Part shown: in pieces, positions 48,703-57,495 of the stretch
Position numbering within the stretch: the first letter of the stretch is position 1
How the letters are laid out: each line of letters begins with the position of its first letter
Origin: Candidatus Saccharimonadota bacterium
GTDB taxonomy: Bacteria > Patescibacteriota > Saccharimonadia > Saccharimonadales > UBA10212
DNA length: 64,000 bases
Direction: 5' to 3'
NCBI GenBank assembly: GCA_016176605.1
Contig: JACOWW010000002.1
Span: 2,846 to 66,845, forward strand
Translations under genes and position numbers: made by a program
The notes under the pieces: model-generated
What the model was told of the DNA's origin: nothing
Databases searched by the model: none
What the model saw: only the letters and a program-made list of their open reading frames with translations

Positions 48703-50553
48703 ATGAAAAAAACATTAAGGTTAACACTGACCAGCCTAGGAATAATAGTTGCGGCTCTGGCTTTGGTTTTAACTCCCGGCTGGCTGCCCCAAAAACCGGC
48801 GGTTGGCCAGGGGCAACCAGTCCTAACAACCCCTAAACGCATTTATTTGCCCGATGAAAAACCGCATTTTACGCTTAAATTCCAAGCTTCACCGACCCAA
48901 AGTTCCTCTTTTGCGACTCAAAAAGTTTTAGCGGCCGAGCCGGTCCAAACCGAAGTGCTGTATAACGGCCAGCCTATAGATATGCCGGTTGTGGTAACCG
49001 AAACCAGCAGTGGGTTGGACTTGACTATTAACCCAAAGGAGCCGATCAAGCCCGGCAAATACACCCTAAAAGCTACCGTTAACACCGACGAAGGTCCCCG
49101 TACTACCAGCCAGAATTTTGCCTGGGGCGTGCTGGCTGTTAACACTGATAAAGCCACCTATCTGCCCGGCGAAACGGCGCTCATCCAAATGGCCGTGCTA
49201 TCTTCGGACGGCCACACCATCTGTAACGCGCCGCTGTCGCTAACGGTTACGGCGCCCAATGGCCAAGAAACCACGCCCGCGGTCCAAGCTTCGGGTATCT
49301 GCCAGGGCGACACTTACGTACAAAAGCCGGACTACACCACCTCTTATCAGGTAGGCGAACCCGGCCGCTACAAAATGCTCCTGCGGCTGGCCGACAGCGA
49401 CTACACGCTAAGCGATTACTTCGAAGTGGCCCCAACCGTAGCGTTTGATATCACCCGGACTGGCCCAACCCGCATCTACCCGCCAGTCGACTACGCCATG
49501 ACCTTCCAAATCCACGCCAACCAAGACTTTATCGGCACGGTAACGGAGACTCTGCCCACTTCTTTCCAAATTACTCCTGGCGATGGCGGGCAGGTGATAA
49601 CGGAAGGCGAGGTAAAAAAGCAAGTTAAATGGCAGGTAGACTGGGCGGCCGGCGGCGATTATGAGCTTAGCTACCATTTTAAAACCCCGCTCGTCAGCCC
49701 GGCCTTTTACTTCATCGGTCCGCTGACACTTTCTTCGGACGAGCAACAAATTTTTCAAGAATCGCGCCGCTGGCAAATCGCCGTTGACGCCATAGTTTAT
49801 GTCGGTGAACGCGGCACGCTCAATGTCAATAATGGCAGCGGTTTGACCCAAGCTGTTACCATGGCTTCTAACGCCACGGCCGGTAATACGATTATTCTTG
49901 TCTTCGCCACCCGCGATACTGTTGCGACTGTGGATAGCATTGCCGACGGCCGTAGCAACACCTGGACTATAGATAAAGGTCCGCTGAATACATATAATAA
50001 TCTTGTTTTTATTGCCTCGACGAGGCAAGATACGGCAACTTTACAGACTAACGATACAATAACAGTTACTTTTAATACTGCACCAAACCAAGCCCGTCTA
50101 GCAGTGTTGGAGGAATTTTCAGGTCTGGCCACCTCAAACTATGCAGATGTCACAGCTTCTGCTAATGCCAGCTCCACTACTCAAACCACAGGAACAACTG
50201 CTACTACTGCACAAAATGATGAGTTAGCAGTTACAGCTTTCAATATATCAGCCGACCCTTCTGGGGTCACCGCTACACACGACTCAAGCTACACCGATTT
50301 TACAACCTGGACCCAGCAAGCTCTCACCGGTGATGGGCAAGATAAGAGGCTTGCTACTCAATACAAAATTCTAACGGCAACAGGAACTCAGTCTTCTACA
50401 ATCACTCTTGATGCAACTCACGGCGCTCAAGGTATGATTGCCACCTATAAGATGGCAGCTGCTGGCTGTGGCTCGCCGACGACCGATGATCTAATGCGAC
50501 ACGGCAATTACTTCTGCAGTGGCGCCGAACAAAGCTTCTTCTGGGCCTCCTAA
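48703..50553 (+). CDS. Secreted multi-domain surface protein
   Basis: This 616-residue protein has a signal peptide (about residues 1-30) followed by Ig-like or MG-type beta domains (KRIYLPDEKPHFTLKF; DKATYLPGETALIQMAVL), the latter resembling bacterial alpha-2-macroglobulin or adhesin repeats, and an SSTTQTTGTTATT-rich domain. The C-terminus ends TTDDLMRHGNYFCSGAEQSFFWA, a short tail I associate with surface proteins of this group; it may be a sorting or anchoring signal. It is 10 nt downstream of the giant adhesin, so the two probably form an operon and may interact. Confidence 0.75.
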   Translation: MKKTLRLTLTSLGIIVAALALVLTPGWLPQKPAVGQGQPVLTTPKRIYLPDEKPHFTLKFQASPTQSSSFATQKVLAAEPVQTEVLYNGQPIDMPVVVTETSSGLDLTINPKEPIKPGKYTLKATVNTDEGPRTTSQNFAWGVLAVNTDKATYLPGETALIQMAVLSSDGHTICNAPLSLTVTAPNGQETTPAVQASGICQGDTYVQKPDYTTSYQVGEPGRYKMLLRLADSDYTLSDYFEVAPTVAFDITRTGPTRIYPPVDYAMTFQIHANQDFIGTVTETLPTSFQITPGDGGQVITEGEVKKQVKWQVDWAAGGDYELSYHFKTPLVSPAFYFIGPLTLSSDEQQIFQESRRWQIAVDAIVYVGERGTLNVNNGSGLTQAVTMASNATAGNTIILVFATRDTVATVDSIADGRSNTWTIDKGPLNTYNNLVFIASTRQDTATLQTNDTITVTFNTAPNQARLAVLEEFSGLATSNYADVTASANASSTTQTTGTTATTAQNDELAVTAFNISADPSGVTATHDSSYTDFTTWTQQALTGDGQDKRLATQYKILTATGTQSSTITLDATHGAQGMIATYKMAAAGCGSPTTDDLMRHGNYFCSGAEQSFFWAS

Positions 50554-50640
50554 CCCACCCCCCTTTACGGGTACGACCCATTAGTTGCAAGCACCAGCAT
50601 TTTATTTTATTTATGGGTCGTACCCTTAGGTGGGGGTTGT
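50554..50640 (+). terminator. R4-type inverted repeat after the surface operon
   Basis: The arms ACCCCCCTTTACGGGTACGACCCA and TGGGTCGTACCCTTAGGTGGG are nearly complementary around an AT-rich centre. The arm core GGGTACGACCC matches the palindrome in ileS. It likely terminates the surface-protein operon. Confidence 0.65.
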
Positions 50641-50721
50641 AGTCTTGGATAGGTGTTGGCTGAGTAATCAAAAAATGTTATGCTAACATATGAATCTGGG
50701 ATAACCAACAGGCAAACAAAC

Positions 50722-51486
50722 ATGGCTAAAAACGTAATCGCGATCTTGAACCAAAAAGGCGGCGTAGGCAAAACTACCACCGCAATTAATTTGGCGGCCT
50801 TTTTGACTAAAACCGGGCGGTCGGTGCTGGTCGTGGATGCCGATCCACAGGCTAACACCACCAGCGGCTTGGGACTGGATAAAAACTCGCTGGACTCTAC
50901 GTTGTACGACGTCCTGTTTTCGCACCCCGAAGCATCAACTACAATCCAAAAAATAGGCCGCGTTGGCTTATATTTGCTACCAGCCAACGCCAACCTGGCC
51001 GGCGCCGAAGTGGAACTAGTAAATACGCCGGCCCGAGAACTTCAGCTTAAAAAAGTACTCGATCAATTGGACTTTGATTACATTTTGATCGATTGCCCAC
51101 CATCGCTCGGTCTTTTATCGGTTAACGCTTTAAGCGCGGCGACAGACGTCCTAATTCCCGTACAAAGCGAATATTACGCCATGGAAGGCCTCAGCCAGCT
51201 TCTGGCCACCATCCAGCAGGTCAGGCAGGCCCTGAACCCCAATCTTAACATCTTAGGTGTCGTTATTACGCTTTACGATAACCGCACATCTTTATCACAG
51301 CAGGTAAAGACTGAGCTGGAACGCCATTTTGGCGACAAACTCTTCGAGACGTTAATACCGCGTAATGTACGGCTGGCCGAGGCGCCGAGTTTCGGGCGTA
51401 CTATAATAGAACATGATAAGTGGAGTAAAGGCGCCCGAGCCTACAAGGCATTAGCCAAGGAACTAGAAAGAAGACTACAATCATGA
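50722..51486 (+). CDS. parA: Chromosome partitioning ATPase ParA
   Basis: The ATG at 50722 (MAKNVIAILNQKGGVGKTT) is preferred; an in-frame ATG at 50680 would add 14 unusual residues. In this 254-residue protein the deviant Walker A KGGVGKTT, Walker A' VVDADPQAN, and Walker B ILIDCPPSLG identify a ParA/Soj ATPase. It moves ParB-parS complexes using ATP-dependent DNA binding. Its TGA overlaps an ATG that opens a 47-codon bridging ORF to parB. Confidence 0.95.
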   Translation: MAKNVIAILNQKGGVGKTTTAINLAAFLTKTGRSVLVVDADPQANTTSGLGLDKNSLDSTLYDVLFSHPEASTTIQKIGRVGLYLLPANANLAGAEVELVNTPARELQLKKVLDQLDFDYILIDCPPSLGLLSVNALSAATDVLIPVQSEYYAMEGLSQLLATIQQVRQALNPNLNILGVVITLYDNRTSLSQQVKTELERHFGDKLFETLIPRNVRLAEAPSFGRTIIEHDKWSKGARAYKALAKELERRLQS

Positions 51487-51626
51487 AGTTTACCGTTCAC
51501 CGTTCACCGTTCACCGTGCATTTACGATTGGCCGTTTACAGTGAAAAGCTTAAAACAGAAAACAGAAAACATATTGAAAACCGAAAACTGAAAATTGTAA
51601 ACCGGCTGGGAGGCGTTTGTGGCTAA
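51483..51626 (+). CDS. Bridging small ORF between parA and parB, 47 aa
   Basis: The ATG overlaps the parA stop as ATGA (51483-51486). The TAA at 51624-51626 lies 8 nt inside parB, whose GTG is at 51619. In between the frame is open through a word-like repeat (TTTACCGTTCACCG units, then GAAAACAGAAAACA and AAAACTGAAAATTG). The product would be short and basic. It contains the parB Shine-Dalgarno GGGAGG. It may couple parB translation to parA; protein function is doubtful. Confidence 0.35.
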   Translation: MKFTVHRSPFTVHLRLAVYSEKLKTENRKHIENRKLKIVNRLGGVCG

Positions 51627-52485
51627 ATTATCACTGGGCCGCGGCTTTGATACATTAATACCGACAGAACTTGATACTGCAATCCTGCAAGAAGAAGGTG
51701 TTCGTATACATAAATTACTCATTAGTGAAATAGTGCCTAATAAGGCCCAACCGCGCCGCGGATTTGACAAAACCGAGCTTTCAGGCCTCACGGCTTCCAT
51801 TAAAAAACACGGTGTGCTGCAGCCCATAATTGTTGTCCGCCATAGTAAAGATGATAACTACCAAATTGTGGCTGGCGAGCGGCGCTGGCTGGCCGCCAAA
51901 GCAGCGGGCCTTAAGCACATACCCTCAATAGTCCGTTCACTACAAGAACTCGAACAGCTGGAACTAGCTATAATCGAAAATATCCAAAGGGTAGATCTCT
52001 CGCCGCTGGAGCAGGCCATGGCCGTGTATAAATTACAACATAAATTTAGCCTAACTTTGGAAGCCATCGCTGAAAAATTAGGCAAAGCCCCTTCAACCAT
52101 AAGCAATATGGCCCGTTTACTAGAGTTGCCGGACGATGCCCGCCAGGCGCTACAAGATAGAAAAATTAGCGAGGGGCACGCCCGGGCAGTACTAGCCCTT
52201 AGAGGGAAGTCGAATAAACAACAAGAATTACTAGATTGTATATTAAACAACAGTTGGACTGTCCGCCAGGCCGAACAATTTGTAGTTGCCGCTAAAGCTG
52301 GTGCTTCTTTGGACCAGGCCAAAGGCCGCACAAAAAACGAGTCAGAAATTACAAAGAGTCTTTCCAGAAAACTAAATCGCGATGTAAAAGTCAGGCATAC
52401 AGCCAAAGGCGGGCAGTTGATTATTCATTTTAAAAACGAAAAAGACCTAAGCAAGCTAGCAGAGCAGCTTGCTAAAGGCAAATAG
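51619..52485 (+). CDS. parB: Chromosome partitioning protein ParB
   Basis: This 288-residue protein starts at GTG with GGGAGG 7 nt upstream. The N-terminal LGRGFDTLIP motif, the CTPase/ParB box (NKAQPRRGFDKTELSGLTASIKKHGVLQPI, VAGERRWLAAKAAG) and the HTH region (TLEAIAEKLGKAPSTISNMARLLELP) are all present. It binds parS sites and spreads as a CTP clamp. No 16-bp parS consensus was noticed near the operon. It is convergent with lepB. Confidence 0.95.
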   Translation: MAKLSLGRGFDTLIPTELDTAILQEEGVRIHKLLISEIVPNKAQPRRGFDKTELSGLTASIKKHGVLQPIIVVRHSKDDNYQIVAGERRWLAAKAAGLKHIPSIVRSLQELEQLELAIIENIQRVDLSPLEQAMAVYKLQHKFSLTLEAIAEKLGKAPSTISNMARLLELPDDARQALQDRKISEGHARAVLALRGKSNKQQELLDCILNNSWTVRQAEQFVVAAKAGASLDQAKGRTKNESEITKSLSRKLNRDVKVRHTAKGGQLIIHFKNEKDLSKLAEQLAKGK

Positions 52486-52581
52486 AAATTAGAAAATAGC
52501 AAATAGTATGCCGCACAATTTATCTACTCAACAAAAATTCTAGTCGCTGGTTCCTAATTACCAATTTCTGTTTCCTAGTTT
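52486..52581. repeat. Word-like inverted repeat between parB and lepB
   Basis: AGAAATTAGAAAATAGCAAATAG on the left and CCTAATTACCAATTTCTGTTTCCTAGTTTCTA on the right are roughly complementary; likely a two-way terminator between convergent genes. Confidence 0.6.
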
Positions 52582-53226
52582 CTAAAATCGTTGGGCTTTG
52601 CTTAGCGGGATGACACGTAGCGCTAATTTGCCGACAATTTTTTCTGCCTTGACTGGTCCAAAATAGCGCGAATCTTCAGAATTAGTGCGGTTATCACCGC
52701 TAACGAACACTTCATCACTGCCAAGTGTGATATCCGTATTGCCTGGGGTGGTAGGCGAAGCGATGCGATATAAGCCGCTTTTGTCTGGATCAAAACCACC
52801 CGGGTAGTCTTTGTTATAAACGCTAACTTGTTCGTTTTTAACCACCACTCGCTCGCCGGGCAGCCCTATTACCCTTTTGATTAGTTGTTTTTCGCGGTTT
52901 GTACCGAAGTTAAGACCCTCTTGGTTAAAGATTATTATGTCGCCGCGATGGGGAATATAGGCCTGTCCGCCCAGGCGCGCCAGAGTCCTGGGAATTTTAT
53001 TCACAATTAAACGGTCGTTGTTTTGGAGGGTTGTTTCCATGCTGCTACCCTCCACTTGGTAGGACTGGATAACAAATTTGGTCAGTCCAAAAGCCAGGAC
53101 AACTGCCGCCGCAATGATGCTGAGTGTCGAAATAACTTCTTTGGAACGGTGAGATAAACCGGCCCACTGACTGCGGATGCGACCAAAAAGCAAATCGCCG
53201 CTAGGAATTTTATTGTCGGGACCCAT
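52582..53226 (-). CDS. lepB: Signal peptidase I
   Basis: In this 214-residue protein one N-terminal membrane helix (about 33-52) is followed by the catalytic Ser62 in EGSSMETT and Lys117 in LIKRVIGLPGE, then the conserved GDNRTNSEDSR. This is a type I signal peptidase with the Ser-Lys dyad, cleaving Sec signal peptides outside the membrane. Its substrates in this window include the Tyr-rich protein, the cassette A protein and the 616-residue surface protein. Confidence 0.95.
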   Translation of the reverse strand: MGPDNKIPSGDLLFGRIRSQWAGLSHRSKEVISTLSIIAAAVVLAFGLTKFVIQSYQVEGSSMETTLQNNDRLIVNKIPRTLARLGGQAYIPHRGDIIIFNQEGLNFGTNREKQLIKRVIGLPGERVVVKNEQVSVYNKDYPGGFDPDKSGLYRIASPTTPGNTDITLGSDEVFVSGDNRTNSEDSRYFGPVKAEKIVGKLALRVIPLSKAQRF

Positions 53227-53295
53227 AAACCATCATTATAACCCATCAGGGTTGGCACAGTGCGTAGGTCCTGCTAATGCTATACTGGTCAAGAC

Positions 53296-54927
53296 GTGAT
53301 ACATGGTAAAAGGAAATCAAAAGTGTCCGCTGGCCGCAGACGCTCCATAGATGGAATTGTATCTGATGGCCGCCGTCTGGGCGTTCCTTCTGCCGAGCCG
53401 TTTCACCCGCATAGTCAGACGGATACACTTGGCGGCAGTCTGCGCCGAGCTGAAGGCTTTCATCCCATGCGCTCCGGCTCGGGCAGCATTGGGGTAACGG
53501 CCGCTGCGGCCGAAAACAGCTTAGCGCTAGACGAACCTATCGTTTTAGACGAACCGGCACTCGGTAAAAAAGAGCGGAAAAGTTCTCGTTTTTTTCTGCG
53601 AAAAATCGGGCTCAAACGGACCGCACTAACGCTTTTGGCTATTTTGCTGGCCGGCGCGCTGTTTTTAGGTATCAAGTTTTATATAACAGAGCGGAACCTG
53701 TTCCGCGGCGGCGGCGGCGCGCCGGCACTGGCTTCTGACATAGATATCAACAAACTCAAGGGCGAAGGTGACGGCCGTATCAATATCCTGGTTTTGGGTA
53801 TCGGCGGTCCCGGGCATGAAGGCGCCGACCTGACCGATACAATAATGATGGCCAGTATTGACCCCATCAATAATCAGGTGGCACTGCTAAGTTTGCCGCG
53901 CGACCTTTGGATAAAAATACCAGGTAATGGCTCGCAAAAGGTTAACGCCGCTTTTGCCTATGGCAAAGAGGGCTCAAAAAGTAAAAATCTTATTGACCAG
54001 CAAAGAGATGGGCTGGCCTTGCTCGACAAAGCGCTGACCCCCGTTATCGGTATACCTATCCACTACCATGCGGTTATTAACTTCAAGGCTTTTTCTCAAA
54101 CCGTCGACGCCGTTGGCGGGGTTAGCTTTAATGTGCCCGAAACTCTTTATGACCCTAGCATTGCCTGGGAAAACAAGGGTAATCCCACGATTGCCCAAAA
54201 AGGCCTGCAAAGCTTCAACGGGCAGCGCGCGCTACTATACGCCAAATCGCGCGAAACCTCTACCGATTTCGCCCGCAGCCAACGCCAGCGCCAGCTGATG
54301 GTCGCCCTAAAAGATAAAATACTGTCGGCTGGGACTTTTTCTAACCCAATAAAAATATCGCAGCTGCTCAGTAGTTTTGGCGACAATATTTATACAGATT
54401 TTTCACTCAACGACATAAAGCGGCTATATGAAATTATCTCGAAGATCCCGTCAAAAGATATAAGTTCACTGGACTTGGTAACGCCGCCACACGACTTATT
54501 GACCACTAATGGGTTAAACGGTTTTTCCGTCGTCCAGCCTAAAGCCGGGCTTTATGAATACGGGCCATTGCAAAACTATATCCGTAACGCCCTGCGGGAT
54601 GGCTTATTGACCCGCGAAAACGCGCCGGTCGCTGTTTACAACGCAACAGACATAGCGGGCCTGGCCACCAAACAGGCAGATGTCCTCAAATCTTACGGCT
54701 ATAACGTAACGGCCGTCGACAGCTTGCCCAAAGCGACAAATCCAGCCAAAACAGCATTAGTCGACCAAAGCGGCGGCTTGGCTAAGTACACTCGTCACTA
54801 TCTCGAACAGCGGTTTAGTACCATAGCCCAAGACAGTCTATCTAAAAACGTAGGTGTATCACCGCCGGCTGGGACCAAATTTGTTATAATTCTTGGCAAA
54901 GATGCCACGACCTACGCACCGCAATAG
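53296..54927 (+). CDS. LytR-CpsA-Psr (LCP) family wall polymer ligase with LytR_C domain
   Basis: The start could be the GTG at 53296 or, with a better AAAGGA site, the GTG at 53323. A cytoplasmic Arg/Ser-rich N-terminus (about 100 residues) leads to a membrane helix (about 108-130). The LCP domain begins INILVLGIGG and contains TDTIMMASI, LLSLPRDLWI (the conserved Arg and Asp), VNAAFAYG, and ARSQRQRQLM. A LytR_C-like domain occupies about 450-543 (VAVYNATDIAGLATKQADVLKSYGY). LCP proteins attach polymers to peptidoglycan. The stop lies inside a 12-bp hairpin. Confidence 0.92.
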   Translation: MIHGKRKSKVSAGRRRSIDGIVSDGRRLGVPSAEPFHPHSQTDTLGGSLRRAEGFHPMRSGSGSIGVTAAAAENSLALDEPIVLDEPALGKKERKSSRFFLRKIGLKRTALTLLAILLAGALFLGIKFYITERNLFRGGGGAPALASDIDINKLKGEGDGRINILVLGIGGPGHEGADLTDTIMMASIDPINNQVALLSLPRDLWIKIPGNGSQKVNAAFAYGKEGSKSKNLIDQQRDGLALLDKALTPVIGIPIHYHAVINFKAFSQTVDAVGGVSFNVPETLYDPSIAWENKGNPTIAQKGLQSFNGQRALLYAKSRETSTDFARSQRQRQLMVALKDKILSAGTFSNPIKISQLLSSFGDNIYTDFSLNDIKRLYEIISKIPSKDISSLDLVTPPHDLLTTNGLNGFSVVQPKAGLYEYGPLQNYIRNALRDGLLTRENAPVAVYNATDIAGLATKQADVLKSYGYNVTAVDSLPKATNPAKTALVDQSGGLAKYTRHYLEQRFSTIAQDSLSKNVGVSPPAGTKFVIILGKDATTYAPQ

Positions 54928-54963
54928 CAAAGCACCCAGCAAAGCTGGCCGCTTTGCTATTGC
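54921..54963 (+). terminator. Hairpin overlapping the LCP gene stop codon
   Basis: GCAATAGCAAAG (54921-54932) pairs perfectly with CTTTGCTATTGC (54952-54963); CAGC-AAA-GCTG sits inside. The TAG stop is within the left arm. There is no long T tract, so it may be an mRNA end structure or an attenuator rather than a classic terminator. Confidence 0.6.
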
Positions 54964-55115
54964 TTCTGGCGCACTGCTGTGTCAGAAACTGCGCTGCTCG
55001 CTCACTGTATGTCAAATACAGCTCCCTCCACTGCTCGTTTCTTCCTTGCATTGCATCCAGATGCGTAAGTCGTGGTTTCACAAGATTTATCCTAATTTGA
55101 AACCGGAGTTATTTG

Positions 55116-55868
55116 ATGCGCTCTATACTTCCTAACAAATTTAAACCAGCCAAGGGCTTTTCGCACGCCATCCACATAGCGCTACTAGCTCTTTTGCCAA
55201 TCCTGGCTTATATCTTAGTGCGTATTAACTTTGTGTCTGTAGCCATCGGTCTAACTCTGATTAGTAAGTGGCGAATTGTAGCCGTAAGGCCCCGGTACTG
55301 GCTAGCCAACTTTATAGCTAACGGTGTGGATATAGTGGTCGGCGTTTCGTTTATTATATTCATGAGCAACACCTCAGTGACCTGGTGGCAACTGTTCTGG
55401 ACTTTTCTTTACGCCGCATGGCTGATATGGCTTAAGCCTAGAAGCGATGTCTTGAGCGTTTCGGCCCAGGCTATGGCCGGTCAGCTGCTGGGGTTGGCTG
55501 TCATCTACCTTAAATTCGGCGACGCTTCTTTGGCGGGGCTGGTAGCGGGTACTTGGGCAGTGACTTACTTGGCCGCCCGCCACTTTCTGGCCAGCTTCGA
55601 AGAACCCCACACGGCTCTATTGGCGCACGCCTGGGCCTTTTTTGGGGCTTCGCTGGCGTTTGTCTTGGGCCACTGGCTGCTTTTTTACGGCACGGTAGCC
55701 CAAACAATCGTCATTTTAACGACTATTGGCTATTGCCTGGCGGCACTTTACTATTTGGACGCCACGCAGCGGCTGAGCGCCTCCCTGCAGCGACAGATGC
55801 TGAGCATTATGACTGCTATATTAGTTATAGTGTTGGTCCTTTCCGACTGGACCGGCAGCACCGTCTAA
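55116..55868 (+). CDS. Polytopic membrane protein, 250 aa
   Basis: The ATG at 55116 is preceded by GGAG. It has about six to seven hydrophobic helices (residues about 18-36, 40-50, 67-85, 89-106, 120-136, 140-155, 175-200, 203-220, 230-247, some short). Helix breaks carry few charges, and no known transporter motif is visible. A TTG-initiated ORF (54893-55135) spans the gap from the LCP gene but is more likely chance. Function unknown; the context among envelope genes suggests an envelope role. Confidence 0.65.
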   Translation: MRSILPNKFKPAKGFSHAIHIALLALLPILAYILVRINFVSVAIGLTLISKWRIVAVRPRYWLANFIANGVDIVVGVSFIIFMSNTSVTWWQLFWTFLYAAWLIWLKPRSDVLSVSAQAMAGQLLGLAVIYLKFGDASLAGLVAGTWAVTYLAARHFLASFEEPHTALLAHAWAFFGASLAFVLGHWLLFYGTVAQTIVILTTIGYCLAALYYLDATQRLSASLQRQMLSIMTAILVIVLVLSDWTGSTV

Positions 55869-56256
55869 CAACGGTGCCGTTATCCATTTTCCATTTACCT
55901 TTTACCCCAGCACTAAATCTTGAAGCTCCATAATCTGCATGCCATGGCGACATGCCGTGGATTGCAGACTACTACGCTCAGGCTTTAGTGCGGGGCAGGC
56001 CATACATTTACCATTAGCCCCTCCTTCACCACCTCCTTCGCCAAAAAGCTTCGGAAGGTCAAGAAGGTTACGGAGGGCAGGCATTAACCATTGAGCTTCA
56101 TGGATAACGGTAAACCCAGCACTTAGCTTAAGTATCTTAGAGACTCGAGCTAAGTGCTGGGTAAACGGATAACGCAGGGTGAACGGTGAATGGTGAAAGG
56201 TAAACGGCTTACTTTTTAAGCCATTTCTAAGCTAAAATGTTTAAAAAGTAAGTGGT
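55869..56256. repeat. Compound intergenic repeat region upstream of htrA
   Basis: No gene. The outer parts are word-like (TTTTCCATTTACC at left; GGATAACGGTAAAC, GGTGAACGGTGAATGG at right). Inside are a CCCCAGCACTAAA...TTTAGTGCGGGG stem (55905-55994), sharing CTAAATCTTGA with R1 copies a and e; a CTCCTTCG...CGGAGG stem; and a perfect 14-bp stem CCCAGCACTTAGCT/AGCTAAGTGCTGGG (56115-56161). Confidence 0.75.
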
Positions 56257-57450
56257 ATGGCAATTATCCAATTTAACAAGCCTGATCTACCAAATATACG
56301 GCCCCTAAATATCCGCCAGCGGGCAAAGAACGGCCTATTGGTAATTATTTGTGGCGTGGTTGGTTTTGCCGGCGGCCTGCTGGGCGCTCAAGTTAATAAA
56401 AACAACTTGGCCCAAACTACAACCGCTCAAAAACAACAATTTATTTCTAACGAAAGCCAGCTGATCGCCCAAATTGCCAAGGATGTCGGTTCCAGCGTGG
56501 TATCTATCGATACTAGCAGCGAAACTAACGTAACTGACTTCTTCGGTTTTGTCTTCCCACAACGCCAATCAGGCGCTGGTACAGGTTTTGTAATACGTGA
56601 TGACGGCGTAATTATGACCAACCGCCATGTTGTGCCAGCCGGTACGCAGAAAGTTACAGTGACTATGTCCGATGGTACGAGATACAATGATGTGCAGGTA
56701 CTGGGACGTACCGCCCAAAGCAACTCATTGGACGTAGCTTTTATTAAAATCCGCGACTTGAAAGGCAAAAAACTGCCGGCTGTGACACTTGGCGATTCAG
56801 CCAAGATGCAGGTCGGCGACCGGGTGATAGCCATCGGCAACGCCCTGGGCCAGTTCCAAAACACCGTCACGGCCGGCATTATCTCCGGTCACGGACGAGA
56901 TGTGGTAGCCAGCGACCAATCAGGCACCGTCGCCGAGAACTTAAGCGACCTTTTCCAAACTGACGCGGCCATTAATTCCGGTAATTCCGGCGGCCCGCTG
57001 GTCAATATTAACGGGGAAGTCATAGGTATCAATACGGCTATTGCCGGCGGCGCCCAAAACATCGGCTTTGCTATCCCAATCAATGACGTCAAGGGCCTGG
57101 TTAATGGCGTGTTAAGCACCGGTCAGCTCAAACAGCCATACCTAGGTGTTCGCTATGTCTCGCTGACTGACGATTTGGCCTATCAAAATAACTTGGATGT
57201 TACCCGCGGCGCCTACATTGTGCCTAGCAATGATAATTCCGGGGTAGTTTCAAATAGTCCAGCCCAAAAAGCCGGTTTGAAAGAAAAAGACATCATTACC
57301 AAGGTCAACGATATTTCGATTGACGATAAAACCAGCCTCACCAGCGCTCTGAGTCAATTCAAAGTCGGTGACATAGTCAAATTGACGGTGGTGCGCGACG
57401 ACAAAACTATAACGGTGAACGTAACTTTGGAAGAAGCACCAAATCAATAG
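56257..57450 (+). CDS. HtrA/DegP-like serine protease with PDZ domain
   Basis: This 397-residue protein has an N-terminal membrane anchor (about 26-45), then the trypsin-like domain with the catalytic triad His124 (TNRHVV), Asp159 (NSLDVAFIKI) and Ser244 (NSGNSGGPL), and one C-terminal PDZ domain (about 300-395; VSNSPAQKAGLKEKDIITKVND). It would degrade or refold damaged proteins outside the membrane and so look after the many surface proteins encoded here. It follows the compound repeat region and is monocistronic. Confidence 0.95.
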   Translation: MAIIQFNKPDLPNIRPLNIRQRAKNGLLVIICGVVGFAGGLLGAQVNKNNLAQTTTAQKQQFISNESQLIAQIAKDVGSSVVSIDTSSETNVTDFFGFVFPQRQSGAGTGFVIRDDGVIMTNRHVVPAGTQKVTVTMSDGTRYNDVQVLGRTAQSNSLDVAFIKIRDLKGKKLPAVTLGDSAKMQVGDRVIAIGNALGQFQNTVTAGIISGHGRDVVASDQSGTVAENLSDLFQTDAAINSGNSGGPLVNINGEVIGINTAIAGGAQNIGFAIPINDVKGLVNGVLSTGQLKQPYLGVRYVSLTDDLAYQNNLDVTRGAYIVPSNDNSGVVSNSPAQKAGLKEKDIITKVNDISIDDKTSLTSALSQFKVGDIVKLTVVRDDKTITVNVTLEEAPNQ

Positions 57451-57495
57451 GGATAAGCGGTAAGCGTGCAGGGATAAGGTCAAAAAATCATTCCC
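57451..57495. repeat. Word-like inverted repeat between htrA and prmC (continues into the prmC 3' end)
   Basis: GGGATAAGCGGTAAGCGTGCAG on the left is matched by CCTAACGCTTCACCCTCAACGC (about 57496-57525), which lies in the prmC coding end. The repeat therefore overlaps the C-terminus of PrmC. Confidence 0.5.

Noticed and set aside
54893-55135. 80-codon ORF bridging the LCP and membrane-protein genes
   Set aside because: It begins at TTG inside the LCP gene without a ribosome binding site and has no word repeat or precise stop/start overlap like the adk-map and parA-parB cases.
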